Made by a program: the position numbers and the translations under genes | Shown: positions 24,371 through 35,712 of the stretch, piece after piece | Numbering within the stretch: the stretch's first letter is position 1 | How the letters are laid out: each line of letters opens with the position of its first letter | DNA from: Diadophis punctatus similis | Taxonomy: Eukaryota > Chordata > Lepidosauria > Squamata > Dipsadidae | Reading direction: 5' to 3' | NCBI GenBank assembly: GCA_023053685.1 | Contig: JALIGW010000040.1 | Location: forward strand, 655,501-719,500 | DNA: 64,000 bases | Notes under the pieces: model-generated | Database searches by the model: none | What the model was told of the DNA's origin: nothing | The model's input: the letters and a program-made list of their open reading frames with translations, nothing else

Positions 24371-25158
24371 GAATAGGAAGCAGCACTTTGTCCTGGGCTG
24401 GAACCTCCTGTGGTGACTTCAAGATGGCATTTCTCAACCATGGCAGGACTCCAGTGCACTCACCAATATTGCTTTGCGCCAGTCGCAGTTCGGGATCATT
24501 TCCAAAAGCAGCCTCACAGTCCCCCTGTTCTTTCACCGTCCCCCTGTCCTTTCACTATCCAGTATGGCTGCAAGTTGAGCATAGTTTTCACCACCTGTTT
24601 ACGCAAGTACCACAAAATCAGGAGGGCCTCTTCCCCTGCCAGGGGCTTACTGGCAAAGCAGGATTTAATCAGAAATTGTTCTCCCCCATCCAGACGCAAA
24701 CCTCCATTTTTGCCCTCAACTCAGCTGCAGTGTGGGATGTGGGGGTTCTGAATGTAAAAGGGGCCCGACTCCTTACTTCCAGGAGGAGGAGGAATACTCA
24801 GGCGGCCTCTCGGATCCATGGTTCACAGTTGCACATGGGGTTGGGGGGATATTTTCCCAGTTTCCTGAATTTTATAGATGGATGCGGGATGATGTCCCTT
24901 TTTTCTCCTCCCCAACCCCATTCATCGTAAGCACTTCTGTGACGTCTTCTGGAACTGTATTGGGGCAGTTTCGGTCAGCGTGCTCTCTCAGGCCTGGCAC
25001 GCCAAACTCAGGCGTGAGGCTTCCCACCAAATCTCCTGGTGAAATGGCATGGCTTGCCTCTGAACCGTTGCAGCAAAGAGGACATTTATTATGGCCTTGA
25101 AAGGTCAAAGGGCCTCTTCCTGGGAAAAGTTCTGCACAAACAACCTCCTTGCTTGAAT

Positions 25159-25170
25159 ATGGGCGGTTTT
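25159..25170. repeat. Left target-site duplication of the L1 fragment
   Basis: ATGGGCGGTTTT, identical to 26563-26574. Confidence 0.85.
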
Positions 25171-26562
25171 AAATCTAGAATTAAATTAATAGATTTGCAA
25201 GACAATAGGAGTCGAGGCGGCTTTGGACTCCCAGATTGGAAATTATATTACACTGCAGCATCTCTGGTGTAGATAAGAGATTGGATCAATCTAAACAATA
25301 ACCGTATTTTGACCATAGAAGGCCACGATCTACTTATGGGTTGGCATTCTTGCCTTTGGAATAAAGAGAAGATTTCAAAAATTTTCCGGAGACATATAAT
25401 TAGAGATGTGCTTATAACAATTTGGTTAGAAATAAAAAGAAAATATTATATTAAAATTCCAAATTGACTTTCAATAATGGAAGCAATTATATACCCAAAC
25501 ACAATTGATAGGAGTAAAATGGTAAAATATAAAGATATATTAGATGGAACCTGTAAATTAAGAGATAGAGAAGATTTACAAAGACAAAACAAATATAGAC
25601 TGGTGGCCTTATGCACGGATAAAATCTCGATACAAAATAGACATTGAAGAATGTGGAATTGAAATGGAAACTAAACCATGAGATAAATTATTGACAGGTC
25701 CAGAAAATAAAATTATCTCAAAATTATATAATTATTTACTGCAATATGAAAGATTTGAAGATGTTGTAAAAGGTCCCATGATAGCATGGGCCCAGAACGT
25801 AGGACACAATATTCACCTGGCAGATTGGGAACAGATATGGACTAGAAACCTTAAAATATCTAAATCTGTAGCATATAAAGAAAATTTTTACAAAATGAGT
25901 TATAGATGGCACTTAGCCCCAATTAGACTTGCTAAAATTTATCCAAATTCGAATCCCATATGTTGGAAATGTAAAAAAACACATAGTACCTTCTTCCACA
26001 TGTGGTGGTTGTGCTCTGAAACAAAAAAATTCTGGAATACAATACACAAATGGTTATTGGAAATAACTAACGAGACGATAGAATTTATTCCAGAACTATT
26101 TCTCTTGGGTATATTTAAAAAAGATTATCATAAAAACATTAAGTATTTAGTTCTTCATATTACGACCGCAGTCAGGATAACCTTTATACAACTTTGGAAA
26201 AATGCAGAAACACCACCGGAAAATGTAGTAATTAAAAAAATTTACGAATGTGCAGAAATGGATAGACTTACAATGTATCTAAAGGACCAAAAAGATTCTG
26301 AATATTATACTACCTGGGGAAAATGGTATCTATGGGCTAAATTAAGAAAAGAAAGGAAATAGTGAAACCATAAGTAGTAAAATGTAAATAAAAACATATA
26401 TGTAATTCTGATATGTGATATAGAATCAATTGTAATCTGGAAATGTGAAAATGAAAAATAATTTTGTGTGATTGTAGAAATGCTTAAGGAAACATGGTAA
26501 TTGTTATTTTAAAGAAAAGTGTTGAAAATCAATAAAATTTATTTTAAAAAAGAAAAAAGAAC
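25171..26562 (+). mobile_element. L1 LINE, 5'-truncated 3' end of ORF2, with TSD
   Basis: An open stretch at 25691-26362 (223 codons) plus earlier broken frames from 25171 (GFGLPDWKLYYTAAS, MGWHSCLWNKEK) encode the C-terminal part of L1 ORF2, past the reverse transcriptase. The zinc-knuckle-like CWKCKKTHSTFFHMWW at about 25960-26010 is characteristic. The copy ends in AATAAAATTT and an A-rich tail. It is bounded by a 12-bp duplication ATGGGCGGTTTT, which shows insertion by target-primed reverse transcription. Upstream frames hold stops (for example near 25270), so it is dead. It lies between UTP11 and FHL3. Confidence 0.92.
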
Positions 26563-26574
26563 ATGGGCGGTTTT
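26563..26574. repeat. Right target-site duplication of the L1 fragment
   Basis: ATGGGCGGTTTT, identical to 25159-25170, directly after the A-rich tail. Confidence 0.85.
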
Positions 26575-27507
26575 GACCGGGCTGGGAGTATTGAGTCGCT
26601 GCTCTCCTGTGGCAGGGTTTTAAAACAAGAAAAAAAGGCTTTCTGTAGAGATTTATGGTTGGTTTGTGCTGGGGCTGTAATTGATACTGGATAGCCTGTG
26701 CCCAGGCTCTCCACTACTAAGGGAATTCTATCCAGCCTTCCTCTCCTGCCCCCACCCTCCATCCTTCCCCCTCGCAAACACACAGCAGCAGATGGCCGGA
26801 GAAGAACAGGCTGAGCCTGTCAGCTCTGCCTTTTCGGACTGAAATTGGGGGGGGGGGGGGGAGTGGGCGTTTCCTTGCTGGAAAAGAGATCAAAAGTTCT
26901 TTTTATTGTCAGTAACCAGCACACCGCCACTTGATTTGATTTCTCATCAGGGAGGGTTGCAAAGCCTTCACACCCTTAAACACCTGATTTATATCCTTCC
27001 CTCCCCCATCCCCTCCCCGTGGCAGCTCTCCAAACAAAGAGTCACCACCACAGAGCGAGCCTGTTTTGACCAAATTTGGGGAAAAAAGTTCCCTTGAGCA
27101 GCTGAGCAACATTAGTATGTGGAAGATGGGGAACTGCTGCCTCCCCTGGCTGAACACACAGCCTGGTCCAAGGAGTTTTGTCGTTTGGTTTGGCCTGAGC
27201 AGCTTCCTCTCTTCCAGCCCGGCTTGTTTTAGGGAGACATGCGATGAAGACACAGGTTGGATAATCAGACCAGTGACTCTGGCCATGGGGCATGGCTTCA
27301 GGGCTCCCTCTGACCTGCAAGGGGGATTGTGCTCCCACAGAAGGAGCAGCCAGGAATCCCTTGGCAGCTGCCCTTCCTGTAAAAGGCAGACCCAGCTACT
27401 GGATGGTACCCAGATCACCGCAATATCTTCTTTAGAGGGTTATCCTTGGAGACCATCAACTCTGCAAGGAAAACCAGGCCAGGAAACTAAAATCATGCAA
27501 GATAGTA
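26575..27507. other. Intergenic, no gene recognised
   Basis: Contains a poly-G run near 26848. Frames at 26909-27653 overlap on both strands and have no known motif. Confidence 0.4.
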
Positions 27508-28085
27508 CAGTAGAGGTAGCCTTGGGACGGCTTGTAAAGTGCAACATCATGTGGCCACATTGCTTAGCAGCAGCTGTTCCTACAGTCCCTGTTGCTGTCA
27601 TAAAGCATAGATCGTGGGTCGTTAAACAGGCACCTCCTCACAATTTCCTATAAGCTTCCAACAACCAAACTCTGGGGAAGCCGGAAGGACGTTGCAAGTC
27701 CCAAGTGGCTTACAAGCAGGGGGGCAGGCAAGCCAGCAGCTTCTGCCAGGTGGGAGAGGATGCATGAGTGGGTGTGAGCTCAGAGGGACAGAGAGGATGC
27801 AAAGATGGGGGAGATTTACTCGGGGAACTTGTGACATTCTCTGCGGGCTTCCCATTGATAACTTTGTTTGTAGGAAGCTGACTGGGAAGGTTGAAAATCA
27901 CGTGACTGCACTGCAACCATCATAAGTGTGAGCCAGTTTCCAAGCGCCCAAATCACAATAATCATGTGACCCTGGGGCTGCTGGAATGGCTGAAATGTAG
28001 AGGACTCGTATCCACCATTGAAATTCAAGACCATCATAACTTTGAATGCTTGGTGAATGAGTGGTTGTTAACCAAGAACTACCAG
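27508..28085. mobile_element. Diverged TA-flanked MITE, same family as 62534-62902
   Basis: The left end CAGTAGAGGTAGCCTTGGGA and right end GGTTGTTAACCAAGAACTACCAG are rough inverted repeats bounded by TA. The internal block ACTGCAACCATCATAAGTGTGAGCCAG, then CATGTGACCCTGGGGCTGCTG, matches the layout of the cleaner copy. The middle (about 27640-27830) may be foreign sequence. Confidence 0.55.
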
Positions 28086-28487
28086 TATTACTTTTATTAT
28101 GGGGTTACACTAACAGAATCTTGCAAGTCTGAACACTGCACCCCTCCTCTTGCGTGAGATGTTTTCTCAAATTACATTTTTGCCCCAAACTTCGATTTCC
28201 TTTTTGTGACTGTTGTCTTGATTCTGATTCTTTCTCCTGCCCCCCCCCCCAAGGATCCTCTTGCCTGTTACATCTAAAGAGTGTTTTTCAGCTGAATAGC
28301 CAGTTGTATTGGGTCCCCAGTGAAAAGGGCTGTTTCTTGCTTGCAGGAAATGTGGATTTTGCCTCCCATATGAACCTGTCACCAAAAGTCCCGTTTCTTT
28401 GTCAGCTGAAAGTCATCCATTCATTCACAAGTCTGGGAGACAAAACACTTGGCCTTCTCTGAGCAGCAAACCCCAACCCGCTATAAC

Positions 28488-29405
28488 AGTGCTTCTCAAT
28501 TATTTTCTGTTACCCCCCCCCCCAGGAAGAAGTAAACATTTCACGCGCCCCCAACTCTCTGCAAGGGGATCTCCTCAGCCCTTGCTTAACAGACATAGGG
28601 AGAGCAGGAAGAGGAGTGGGAGGGAAGCTGAACCATAACCCTTTCCTGCCTCCTCTCGACGCAAAAGTGTTGCCATGTTCTAGGTTGTGAGAGAAGGGGG
28701 GGGGGAGAACGGTCAGCCGAAGGGAAGCTGCTGCTGGTGATCGTTCCTCTGCCAGCCCGGATTTCCAAAAAGAAGAAATAAAAGACGTAGAGAAACACTC
28801 CAAAAAGAGCTTGCTGGCTTGGCCCAGCCGCGGGGGGTGGGGGGGGGGAGAGACGTAGAGAAACACAGAGTGATACACAGAGGGGGGGGAGAGAGACAGG
28901 AGACACACACAGTGATACACAGAGAGGAGGAGATGGGGGGAGAGAGAGACTGTGTGTGCGTGTGTGTGTGTGTGTGTGTGGGTGTGTGTGTGTGTGTGTG
29001 TCGCTCTCTCGCTTCCTGCCTCTTCTCACTGTCGGAAAGCCCTGCCTGCTCTCTTTCAGGCTTTTAGCCAGCTGATTTTTTTTCTTCCTTTTGGAAAGCC
29101 AGGCTGGTGGAGCAATGAGCTCAACCTCTTCCTCCCCCTCCTTCTCCTCTCGTGCGCACCCTCCCAGCCCCACCACAGCCGCTCAGGGGGACAGGAGAGG
29201 GGGAGGGATGCCTCCACCGCAGGTTGCGCTCATTGCTCCGCCAGTCCGGCTTTCCAAAAGGAAGGGGGGAAAAACATCTGGAGAAAAGCCCGAAAGAGAG
29301 GGGGGGAAAGCGGCAAAAAAAGCATGTTCCCCAGGGTCACATGCGCCCCCCTTGGCATCGCTCCACCCCCCCAGGGGGGCGCACCCCACTATTTGAGAAA
29401 CACTG
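28488..29405. mobile_element. hAT-like non-autonomous element with 8-bp TSD (918 bp)
   Basis: The ends CAGTGCTTCTCAATTATTTT and ATTTGAGAAACACTG are inverted repeats. Flanks are CGCTATAA (28480-28487) and CGCTATAG (29406-29413), an 8-bp duplication with one mismatch, as hAT elements make. The core has GA and GT microsatellites (28850-29003) and two similar purine-rich segments (28730-28800 and 29090-29300, sharing GCCAG-CCGG-TTTCC-AAAAG). No transposase. A related element in reverse orientation lies at 58512-59055. Confidence 0.82.
28955..29001. repeat. (GT)n microsatellite
   Basis: About 45 bp of TG/GTG repeat inside the hAT-like element. Confidence 0.95.
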
Positions 29406-29413
29406 CGCTATAG

Positions 29414-29900
29414 TCACACAATGCTGCTAACACTTGGGGGAGAGGTGGCCCACCAGACCTAGACTGTCGCCTATGCTGAGCTTGTGGGGCCTGTCCTCAA
29501 GCATGCTGGGCCCTGGGAGGGCACAGAGTAGAGTTGCCAAGGCAGGAGGCAGGCCTGCTGTGGCGCTGAAGAAGGTGCGTTCTTTCATTTTAGGCTGCCA
29601 GGGAACTACTGTGCTGCTTCTCCCCTTCTGTCTGTCTGCTTGGCTCTCAGCTCACTGAAATGGGAGTCGAATTATTCAGAAGACCCCATGTGGGCAGTGG
29701 ACCACAATTTCAAGATTTGCTTGCGGTGGATGCTAATAATTTTAACAATTCCGCTCTTTCTGGAAGCCTTGAAACAGGTGTCTGTTGTGGAAAAATGCCT
29801 TTCAATTTGCTTATGGCCCCAGGGTGGGGAAGGAGAAGCAGACGTTTAATGGAAGGTAGGTTCTAGGCCAGATCATATGGGAAGCCTCCTTGGATGGTGG
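29414..29900. other. Intergenic, no gene recognised
   Basis: Short unique-looking stretch between two hAT-like elements. Nothing recognised. Confidence 0.4.
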
Positions 29901-29908
29901 ACCAATAA

Positions 29909-31249
29909 TAAAGTGACCAGATTTTTTTTTTTTAAGCGGGACATTGACGGGGGGGCGGGGCCGCCATTTGAGTTTTGCCCTCTGCGCATGCGCAGACCGC
30001 TGCGCATGCGCAGAGGGCAAAAAACCCGCAAATGGCGGCATCCAGGTGGGTGGGGGGAAGGCGGGAGGCCTTTCCTCGCCTCCCGCCTCCCCTTTGGGAG
30101 CCGGCAGTGGCTTGAGCTGGCTGGCAAGCGACGCAAGGCGTGGGGCACCTGCCGGACGCCGCCCCGGAGAGAAGAAAGACCAGGCCCGGCTGGCAAGGGC
30201 CAGGAAGAATTTTTCCCGCGCCGCCAGCCAGCTTGTCCTCCGGGTCAGACGCAGCAGAGGCGAGCCCCGGCCATGGCATTGGTAAGAGCTGCGATGAAGG
30301 GGTGGTGGTGCACAAAGCTGCAGCCTCTGCTGCGTCTGCCTGGAGGACAAGCTGGCTGACGGCGCGGGAAAAATCCTTCCTGGCCCTTGACAGCTGGGCC
30401 TGGTCTTCTCTCCGGGGCGGCGTCCGGCGGGTGCCCCACGCCTCCGCTCCTTCCCCCCGTGTGGCAGACCCGGGAAAGGACACGGCCAGACCCGCCAAAG
30501 CCGCTGCTGCCTCTGCGCCTCCGGAAGCCCATTTCTGGCTGTTGCCATCAAGCGGGGCTGAGCGTGCTCGGGCACGTCGGAGCGCGGTGGGGGGGTTTTC
30601 CTTGCCCGGCCCGCAGCTGTTTCCCTCAAGAAGATCCGCTTTGGCGAGTGCGAGGCAGAGAGTAAGGAAACCTCCGTGCTAAAACTTACCAGTCTGGGGA
30701 AAGGTTCCCACCACCGTGCACAGCCACGATCGCTCTGCAAAAGCATCATTCCCCCAGACTCCACCCCTGCCGGAGACTCCGAGATGGGCCGAAAAGAAAA
30801 GAACGAGCCCTTCCCCGGAGGGTCGAAAATGTCGCGCACGCCCCCCAGCCACCCCCCTACCCCTTCCGTGGCAAACTCGGCGAAAGAAGCCTTCGCCCGA
30901 CAGCTGAAAAGTGACCGCACGAGGCGGGAAGGCGGGGCCGGCGGAAAAGTTGGGCGGGGTGATGGTGGCGGAAAGCGGCTTCGGGGGGAGGGGGTGGAAA
31001 GTGAGGGGTTCGGCGCCTCCTCTTGATTCCTGGGGAGGAAAGGAGCCGGAGCCAGGCCAGCCTGTCTCTGCTCTTTCCGGGGGCGTGGAGCCGCTTCTTG
31101 GGAGCGATCTAGGGTAAGGTGACCAGACGTCCCGCTGTTTCGGCATTGTTTCCAAAAAAAGCGTGACTTTTTGGAAACAATGCGGGACGCGGGACACACG
31201 TTTGAAAAGCGTGTCTGTCCCGCCAAAAGCGGGACGTCTGGTCACCTTA
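29909..31249. mobile_element. DNA element with perfect 8-bp TSD and GC-rich fold-back core (1341 bp)
   Basis: It starts TAAAGTGACCAG and ends CTGGTCACCTTA, inverted. ACCAATAA flanks it on both sides (29901-29908 and 31250-31257), a perfect 8-bp duplication of the hAT kind. Two exact TGCGCATGCGCA palindromes lie at 29983-29994 and 30001-30012. An inverted pair at about 30188-30260 and 30325-30400 (GACAAGCTGGCTG with CCGCGCCGCCAGCCAGC, and CTGCTGCGTCTG) forms a large hairpin. A third copy of the terminal repeat at 31115 makes the last 135 bp a compact fold-back of its own. The long frames (such as 29811-31226 minus) reflect GC content only. Confidence 0.85.
31115..31249. repeat. Compact 135-bp fold-back at the right end of the element
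   Basis: TAAGGTGACCAGACGTCCCG at the left is mirrored by CGGGACGTCTGGTCACCTTA at the right. Inside, TTTCCAAAAAAAGCG and GTCCCGC blocks also pair. It looks like a minimal MITE sharing its right terminus with the larger element. Confidence 0.8.
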
Positions 31250-31373
31250 ACCAATAAGCTTCGTATGTCATCACTACCAGTAGGTTGTCTCCAGTATCCT
31301 ACAGGCCAAAGAGACCCTCCCAAGCCAGTACAGGAGTTCAAACTATCCTGACAGAGGGAGGACATGCCCATCA

Positions 31374-31546
31374 CTGGAATGAATTGCCTTCAGAAGTTGT
31401 GGGTGTTCCATCACTTGGGGGGTTTTAAGAAGAGATTGGACAGCTATTTCTCTGGAATAGTATAGGGTCTCCAACTTGAGCAGGGGGTTGGACTAGAGGA
31501 CCTCCAAGGTCCCTTCCAATTCTGTTATGCTGTATTCTGTATCATA
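31374..31546 (+). mobile_element. CR1 LINE 3' end
   Basis: TGGAATGAATTGCCTTCAG, TTTTAAGAAGAGATTGGACAG, GGGTTGGACTAGAGGACC and TCCAAGGTCCCTTCCAATTC, in CR1 3'-terminal order. The copy is unbroken at the GTATAGGG site that is interrupted in the copies at 43782 and 52222. Confidence 0.88.
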
Positions 31547-32837
31547 TGCCTTTCTGGAACAGAATCCTTGCTCTGTATCTTGCCCTTGGGAATGAGAAAA
31601 AATAGCCTGATGTTTGAAGGATGCTGTCCTTCCCCCCACCCCACCCCACCCGCCACTTGTCTTTTCTCAGCTCCTTCAGTTGTTCTTCATGGGGTCTACA
31701 TTGACCGCTGAATCTATTCCAATTTCTTTGAAGCTTTCTTAAAGGTGGGGGGGGGAGGCATCCAGAATGGGACAGTCCTTAAGAGGCAACTGGCTGAAGT
31801 AGGAGAGTGGGATGACCGCGTCCTATGAATGGAACATGATACCATCATTTAGCCACCTAAAACTGCATGTCTTCTTTGCTGATACAGGACACTTCTGGGT
31901 CCTATTCAATTGCATTATTTTTATTCCTCATCTCTGTTAAATGTAATGTTGTTATTCTCAGCCCCCTTCCCTATCTCTCATGTTCATTGTGAATCTTATT
32001 ACTGTATATTTTTGTCTTTTAGGGTATTGACTATTCTACATATGTGCAAATTTCACAAGCATTTTCTCTATCTTAATCCTCCTTGATCCAAAATTTTAAT
32101 CATCCCATAAAAATGGTGAAAAATAAAGGCCCCAAGACTGATCTTTGGTGCATCCCACCCTGCCTGCCTCCATTTGATGAGGAATAATTGATCATCATCT
32201 TTAAGGATGGTTTTTGGGCCAGGAAAATCCTAAGAATCCTAATCGGCATGCCTCAATAGACTTCATCCAATACTTCACTGAAAACAAGATACATATTTAT
32301 AGCAGTGTGCAATGTATTAGGGAAATTATCCGATCAAAAACATGAGATGAATCTGGCAGAAAGTCCATGCCAATATCTGTAATTACTACTACTACATTTT
32401 CAAAGTGCTTTTCTGAGGCCGCTCTGTAATTTATCGAATTTCCTTTCTTGCCTTTTCCTTCTGAGATAGGTCGGTGGGGATGCCCCTGCCCCTTTTCCAG
32501 TCATCCTCAGCACTTCCCTGTTCTGGATTTCTCAAAGGCAAATGCTTCAAGGATTGTCTAGACCTGCCCTTTGTTCCTTTCTTTCTTCCCTGCAGTTTAA
32601 CTGGTCCTGGAGATTTAAGCTCATTCAAAACAAAGAGCTGTCCCGGATTAGATTTCTATCAAGTTTAAATCCTGCTCCCTTTTGTGTTGCTTCTGTTTCT
32701 TTCGAATAACTGTTGCATTTTGGTGAATCCACCTAATCTCCATTGTGCCTATAATGTTTTTTGCTATCATTATTTTTCACACTGAGCAGCGAACTTCACC
32801 AGCCAATAATCTGCTTTTTCTTTGAGTGGTTTAAAGA
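31547..32837. other. Intergenic with LINE-like debris, no gene
   Basis: AT-rich. The text near 32040-32330 resembles CR1 or L2 antisense noise, but no clear ends or frames remain. Confidence 0.35.
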
Positions 32838-33208
32838 CCATGGTCCCTACCCTTTCCAGCATTGCGGAGGGAGGGCAGGGAAGAGGAAATGATGCCCTGC
32901 AAGCGGCAAGCACAGCTCCGTTTGCAAAAGCGGCAGGCACTCACACATGCATGTGAAGCTGTTTGCGTGAGCGGCGGGCACTCGCACGTGAGTGTGAAAC
33001 TCCATTTGTGCAAGCGATGGGCTCCTGCACGCACGTGTGAAGCTATGTGGGTGCACCCACCACTCACACAAATGGAGCTTCACACACACACACACGTGCG
33101 AGTGCCCACCGTTTGTGCAAATGCAGCTGTGCACTCGCCTGCCACTTGCATGGCCCGGTTCTGAGGGGGCCGTGGCCCAGTACCAGGCCATGGCTTGGGG
33201 ACCCCTCC
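32838..33208. mobile_element. hAT-like non-autonomous element, diverged
   Basis: Left CATGGTCCCTACCCTTTCCAGC and right GGCCATGGCTTGGGGACCCC resemble the termini of a common vertebrate hAT family (GGTCCCCAACC ends). The core is made of repeated CACACATG / GCGAGCGGCGGGCACTCGC units and CA repeats. No clear target duplication, so boundaries are approximate. Confidence 0.6.
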
Positions 33209-33638
33209 TGAAAAAGGCCCTCTTTCAGCAACACCTTCACTTTCTACAATGCATATATCTTTATGTGACTGGGTTTTCATCTCCAGTTGCTACTTAAAGT
33301 CTCTCAAACTAATTTTACCATGTTAGCCGAACCCTTTTTTTAACCAATCCTTGTTTGATGCGATCTATCTTGTGCTAACAGTCCTTGATCCAGAAACTAC
33401 ATTTTCCCCCTGGTTCTGACCATTTGTGTAGCCATGTCATGACTTGCAAAAGTCAAAGTCAAAGAGGAATGAAAACAGAAAGGCTGAGAGCAGGCCAGAG
33501 GCCTTGAGCTTTCTTCCAAGGCCTGCCTGCCTGCCTGCGGTGTGTCGGTTGCAACTATCTCTCGGTATAATTTCTTCCACACGTCTAAGCAAGAAGGGAT
33601 AGTTGCCTTTTCGGTGGACTGGAAAGGTCTTGGGAGCA

Positions 33639-34820
33639 CTGTTCCCTGTAAGGTGCACAGCTGCGCGGCCGCGCAGGCAACAGCAAACTGCAGCGCAGGA
33701 CTTTTTATCTGTAGCGCAGTTCGGGCTTGGTGGGAGGAGCAGTTGGGGGGAACTAGACAGAAGGCTAAAAAGGTTTTGTGCTTCCTGATGGGAATGGTAG
33801 TTTCTTATTGGCGTATGTTGAAGGAATGCTTGGATGGAGAACTACGTGTCCCAGGATGCTCTGGGAGAGAAAACAGATTAGGGACAACCAGCAAGAATAA
33901 AAAATCTCTTTCCTCCGCCCTCCCCCTCCCAGTTTGCCTTCTGTTTTGAGACTGCAAATGAGGGGAAAGGGGGTGGGGGAAGCGAGGGCTTACTTGACTG
34001 GGAAGGAGAGGGCTAGAAATAACATATGTAAATAAATAAAGAATTGGGGTGATCTTTTCGCTGGTTTCTGTTGTGGTCTTGTTCCATCTGCATCCTTTCA
34101 AAAACGAGCTGTTTCTGCGTTGGGGATGAGCCCCCTGGGTTTTCTCCCACCCCCACCCTCACACTTCTAGGGTTGCAATAAAACCATCCCATCCCCTTTT
34201 TCCAGACGGAGATACTAACCTGCTTTGTAGGCAATGCTACATGGTGCATGAATTCTCTAGTCTAACCCACTGGAAAGGAGATTTATTTATTTATTTTTAA
34301 AAGGGGGTGTGCGTCTCATTAGCACTTGTATAAAGACACCCCCCCAGCTCCTCAACCTTCTGTTTAGGAGCAGGTGACATCACTTCCTTCCTGGCCTCCT
34401 TAGGATTCCCCCCTCCGTCCCCTGGCCCTTTCTCCAAAGTCTCCAATGTGACTCTGTTCAGTTCCATGTGCAAAGAAGTGCTTCAGGCTCCCCCATCCAA
34501 GGACTTTGAGTTTCAAATAACACTGATTTCGTTGTTGTCTTGGGTGACATCTGTGAAAATGTGAAATGTGAAATGTCCTTGGCCATGAAAGGGCATGTAT
34601 GAGTTTTTTAATTTTTTATCTGTTTTAATGTTTTTTATATTTTATATTTGCAAATGTTGTTAAGCCGCCCAGAGTCCTCTGGGAGTTGGGCGGCATACAA
34701 ATGCAACAAACAAACGAACAAACGAACAAATAAATAAATTCAGGTGCTCATGGAAGAAAACGTCCCGCTCAGACACTATACTTTTCCGCTCACACCGAAA
34801 AAAAATTAGAGGGAACATTG
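33639..34820. mobile_element. hAT-like element with perfect 8-bp TSD (1182 bp)
   Basis: The ends CACTGTTCCCTGTAAGG and TTAGAGGGAACATTG are inverted repeats. CTTGGGAG flanks both sides exactly (33631-33638 and 34821-34828). It contains a nested LINE tail (34650-34740, GCCGCCCAGAGTCCTCTGGG then ACAAATAAATAAAT). No intact transposase is visible. Confidence 0.87.
34650..34740 (+). mobile_element. LINE 3' tail nested in the hAT-like element
   Basis: GTTAAGCCGCCCAGAGTCC, GGGAGTTGGGCGGCATACAA and a CAAACGAACAAATAAAT tail, as in the LINE family at 303-775 and 63430-63900. Confidence 0.7.
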
Positions 34821-35652
34821 CTTGGGAGTTGTTCTGTCATTTTCCTTGATCTTTACTCCAGGCAGACAATGTGTAACTCTTGAGCTAATAGGTCCAGTCA
34901 ACATACCCTTTGTTTCCATTCCTTTGATAGTCATGAATCACCACTTACCATGATCCTTCTTTGTCTTCCTTTCGGATACAGTCTCCTCCTTTGCACTCTT
35001 TGGAGGCCATCCTCTCTTTCTGTTGCCATGTTTGGCTTCTAAGAGCCTGAACAAGGTTTCTAAGTTTCTGGAGGGCTTCTAAACCCCTTGCTCCTGGTCA
35101 CTTCCCTCCTTCACTGGGCTGCTCCCATCCTGCCTTTGCATGTGCACGTCCTTTCTCACCAACTCACGGGTGACCCTCTGCTGCTCCGGTTCTTCACAGA
35201 CTGTCACAAACTTGCCAGAGCAACTGATGCACACCACATTGTTTTCCAGGCAGGAAGACCAGCATTGCAGGTCACTTCTGCAGGCTCCTGTGTTGTCCAT
35301 GAGCACCACTGAAAGGTTTTCCTTTCTCCTCCTGTTCCCTTCAGGCTCTCCCATTGCCCAAGTGCAAACTCTTGCTTTAGAGAAAGCATTTGTTAAGGAG
35401 TTGGCTCCCTTCCCCAAACCCCCACCCACCCCACCCCGCTGTAGGAACTTCATGTTGAATCACAGGGAAGAGAAGCCTAGTGAGACCTAAAAAATAGCAC
35501 ATGGGGAGCACTTATGAGGAGAGCTGTTGTCTTTGGAGGTCCAGTTTCAAATGTAAGGAAATATTTTTAGTGTTTGGAGAAGGGACAAAATAAAGTTTGC
35601 AAGCTATCCACTTGGAATATTGCAGGAGAGCTGGGTGACCGAGTGCACTGGA

Positions 35653-35712
35653 CTTGTTAGATCAAATAATAAAAACTTTCTTCTTGTTAGATCAAATAAT
35701 AAAAACTTTCTT
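35653..35712. repeat. Perfect 30-bp tandem duplication
   Basis: CTTGTTAGATCAAATAATAA followed by AAACTTTCTT occurs twice with no spacer (35653-35682 and 35683-35712). Confidence 0.95.

Noticed and set aside
29811..31226. 471-codon minus frame
   Set aside because: It lies within the GC-rich core of a transposable element with fold-backs. The plus strand is equally open and no domain is visible.
32930..33170. Repeated CACTCGCACGTG / CACACATG units, looking at first like a spaced repeat array
   Set aside because: Unit spacing and sequence are irregular and lie inside a hAT-like element. Not CRISPR, which is also not expected in a vertebrate.
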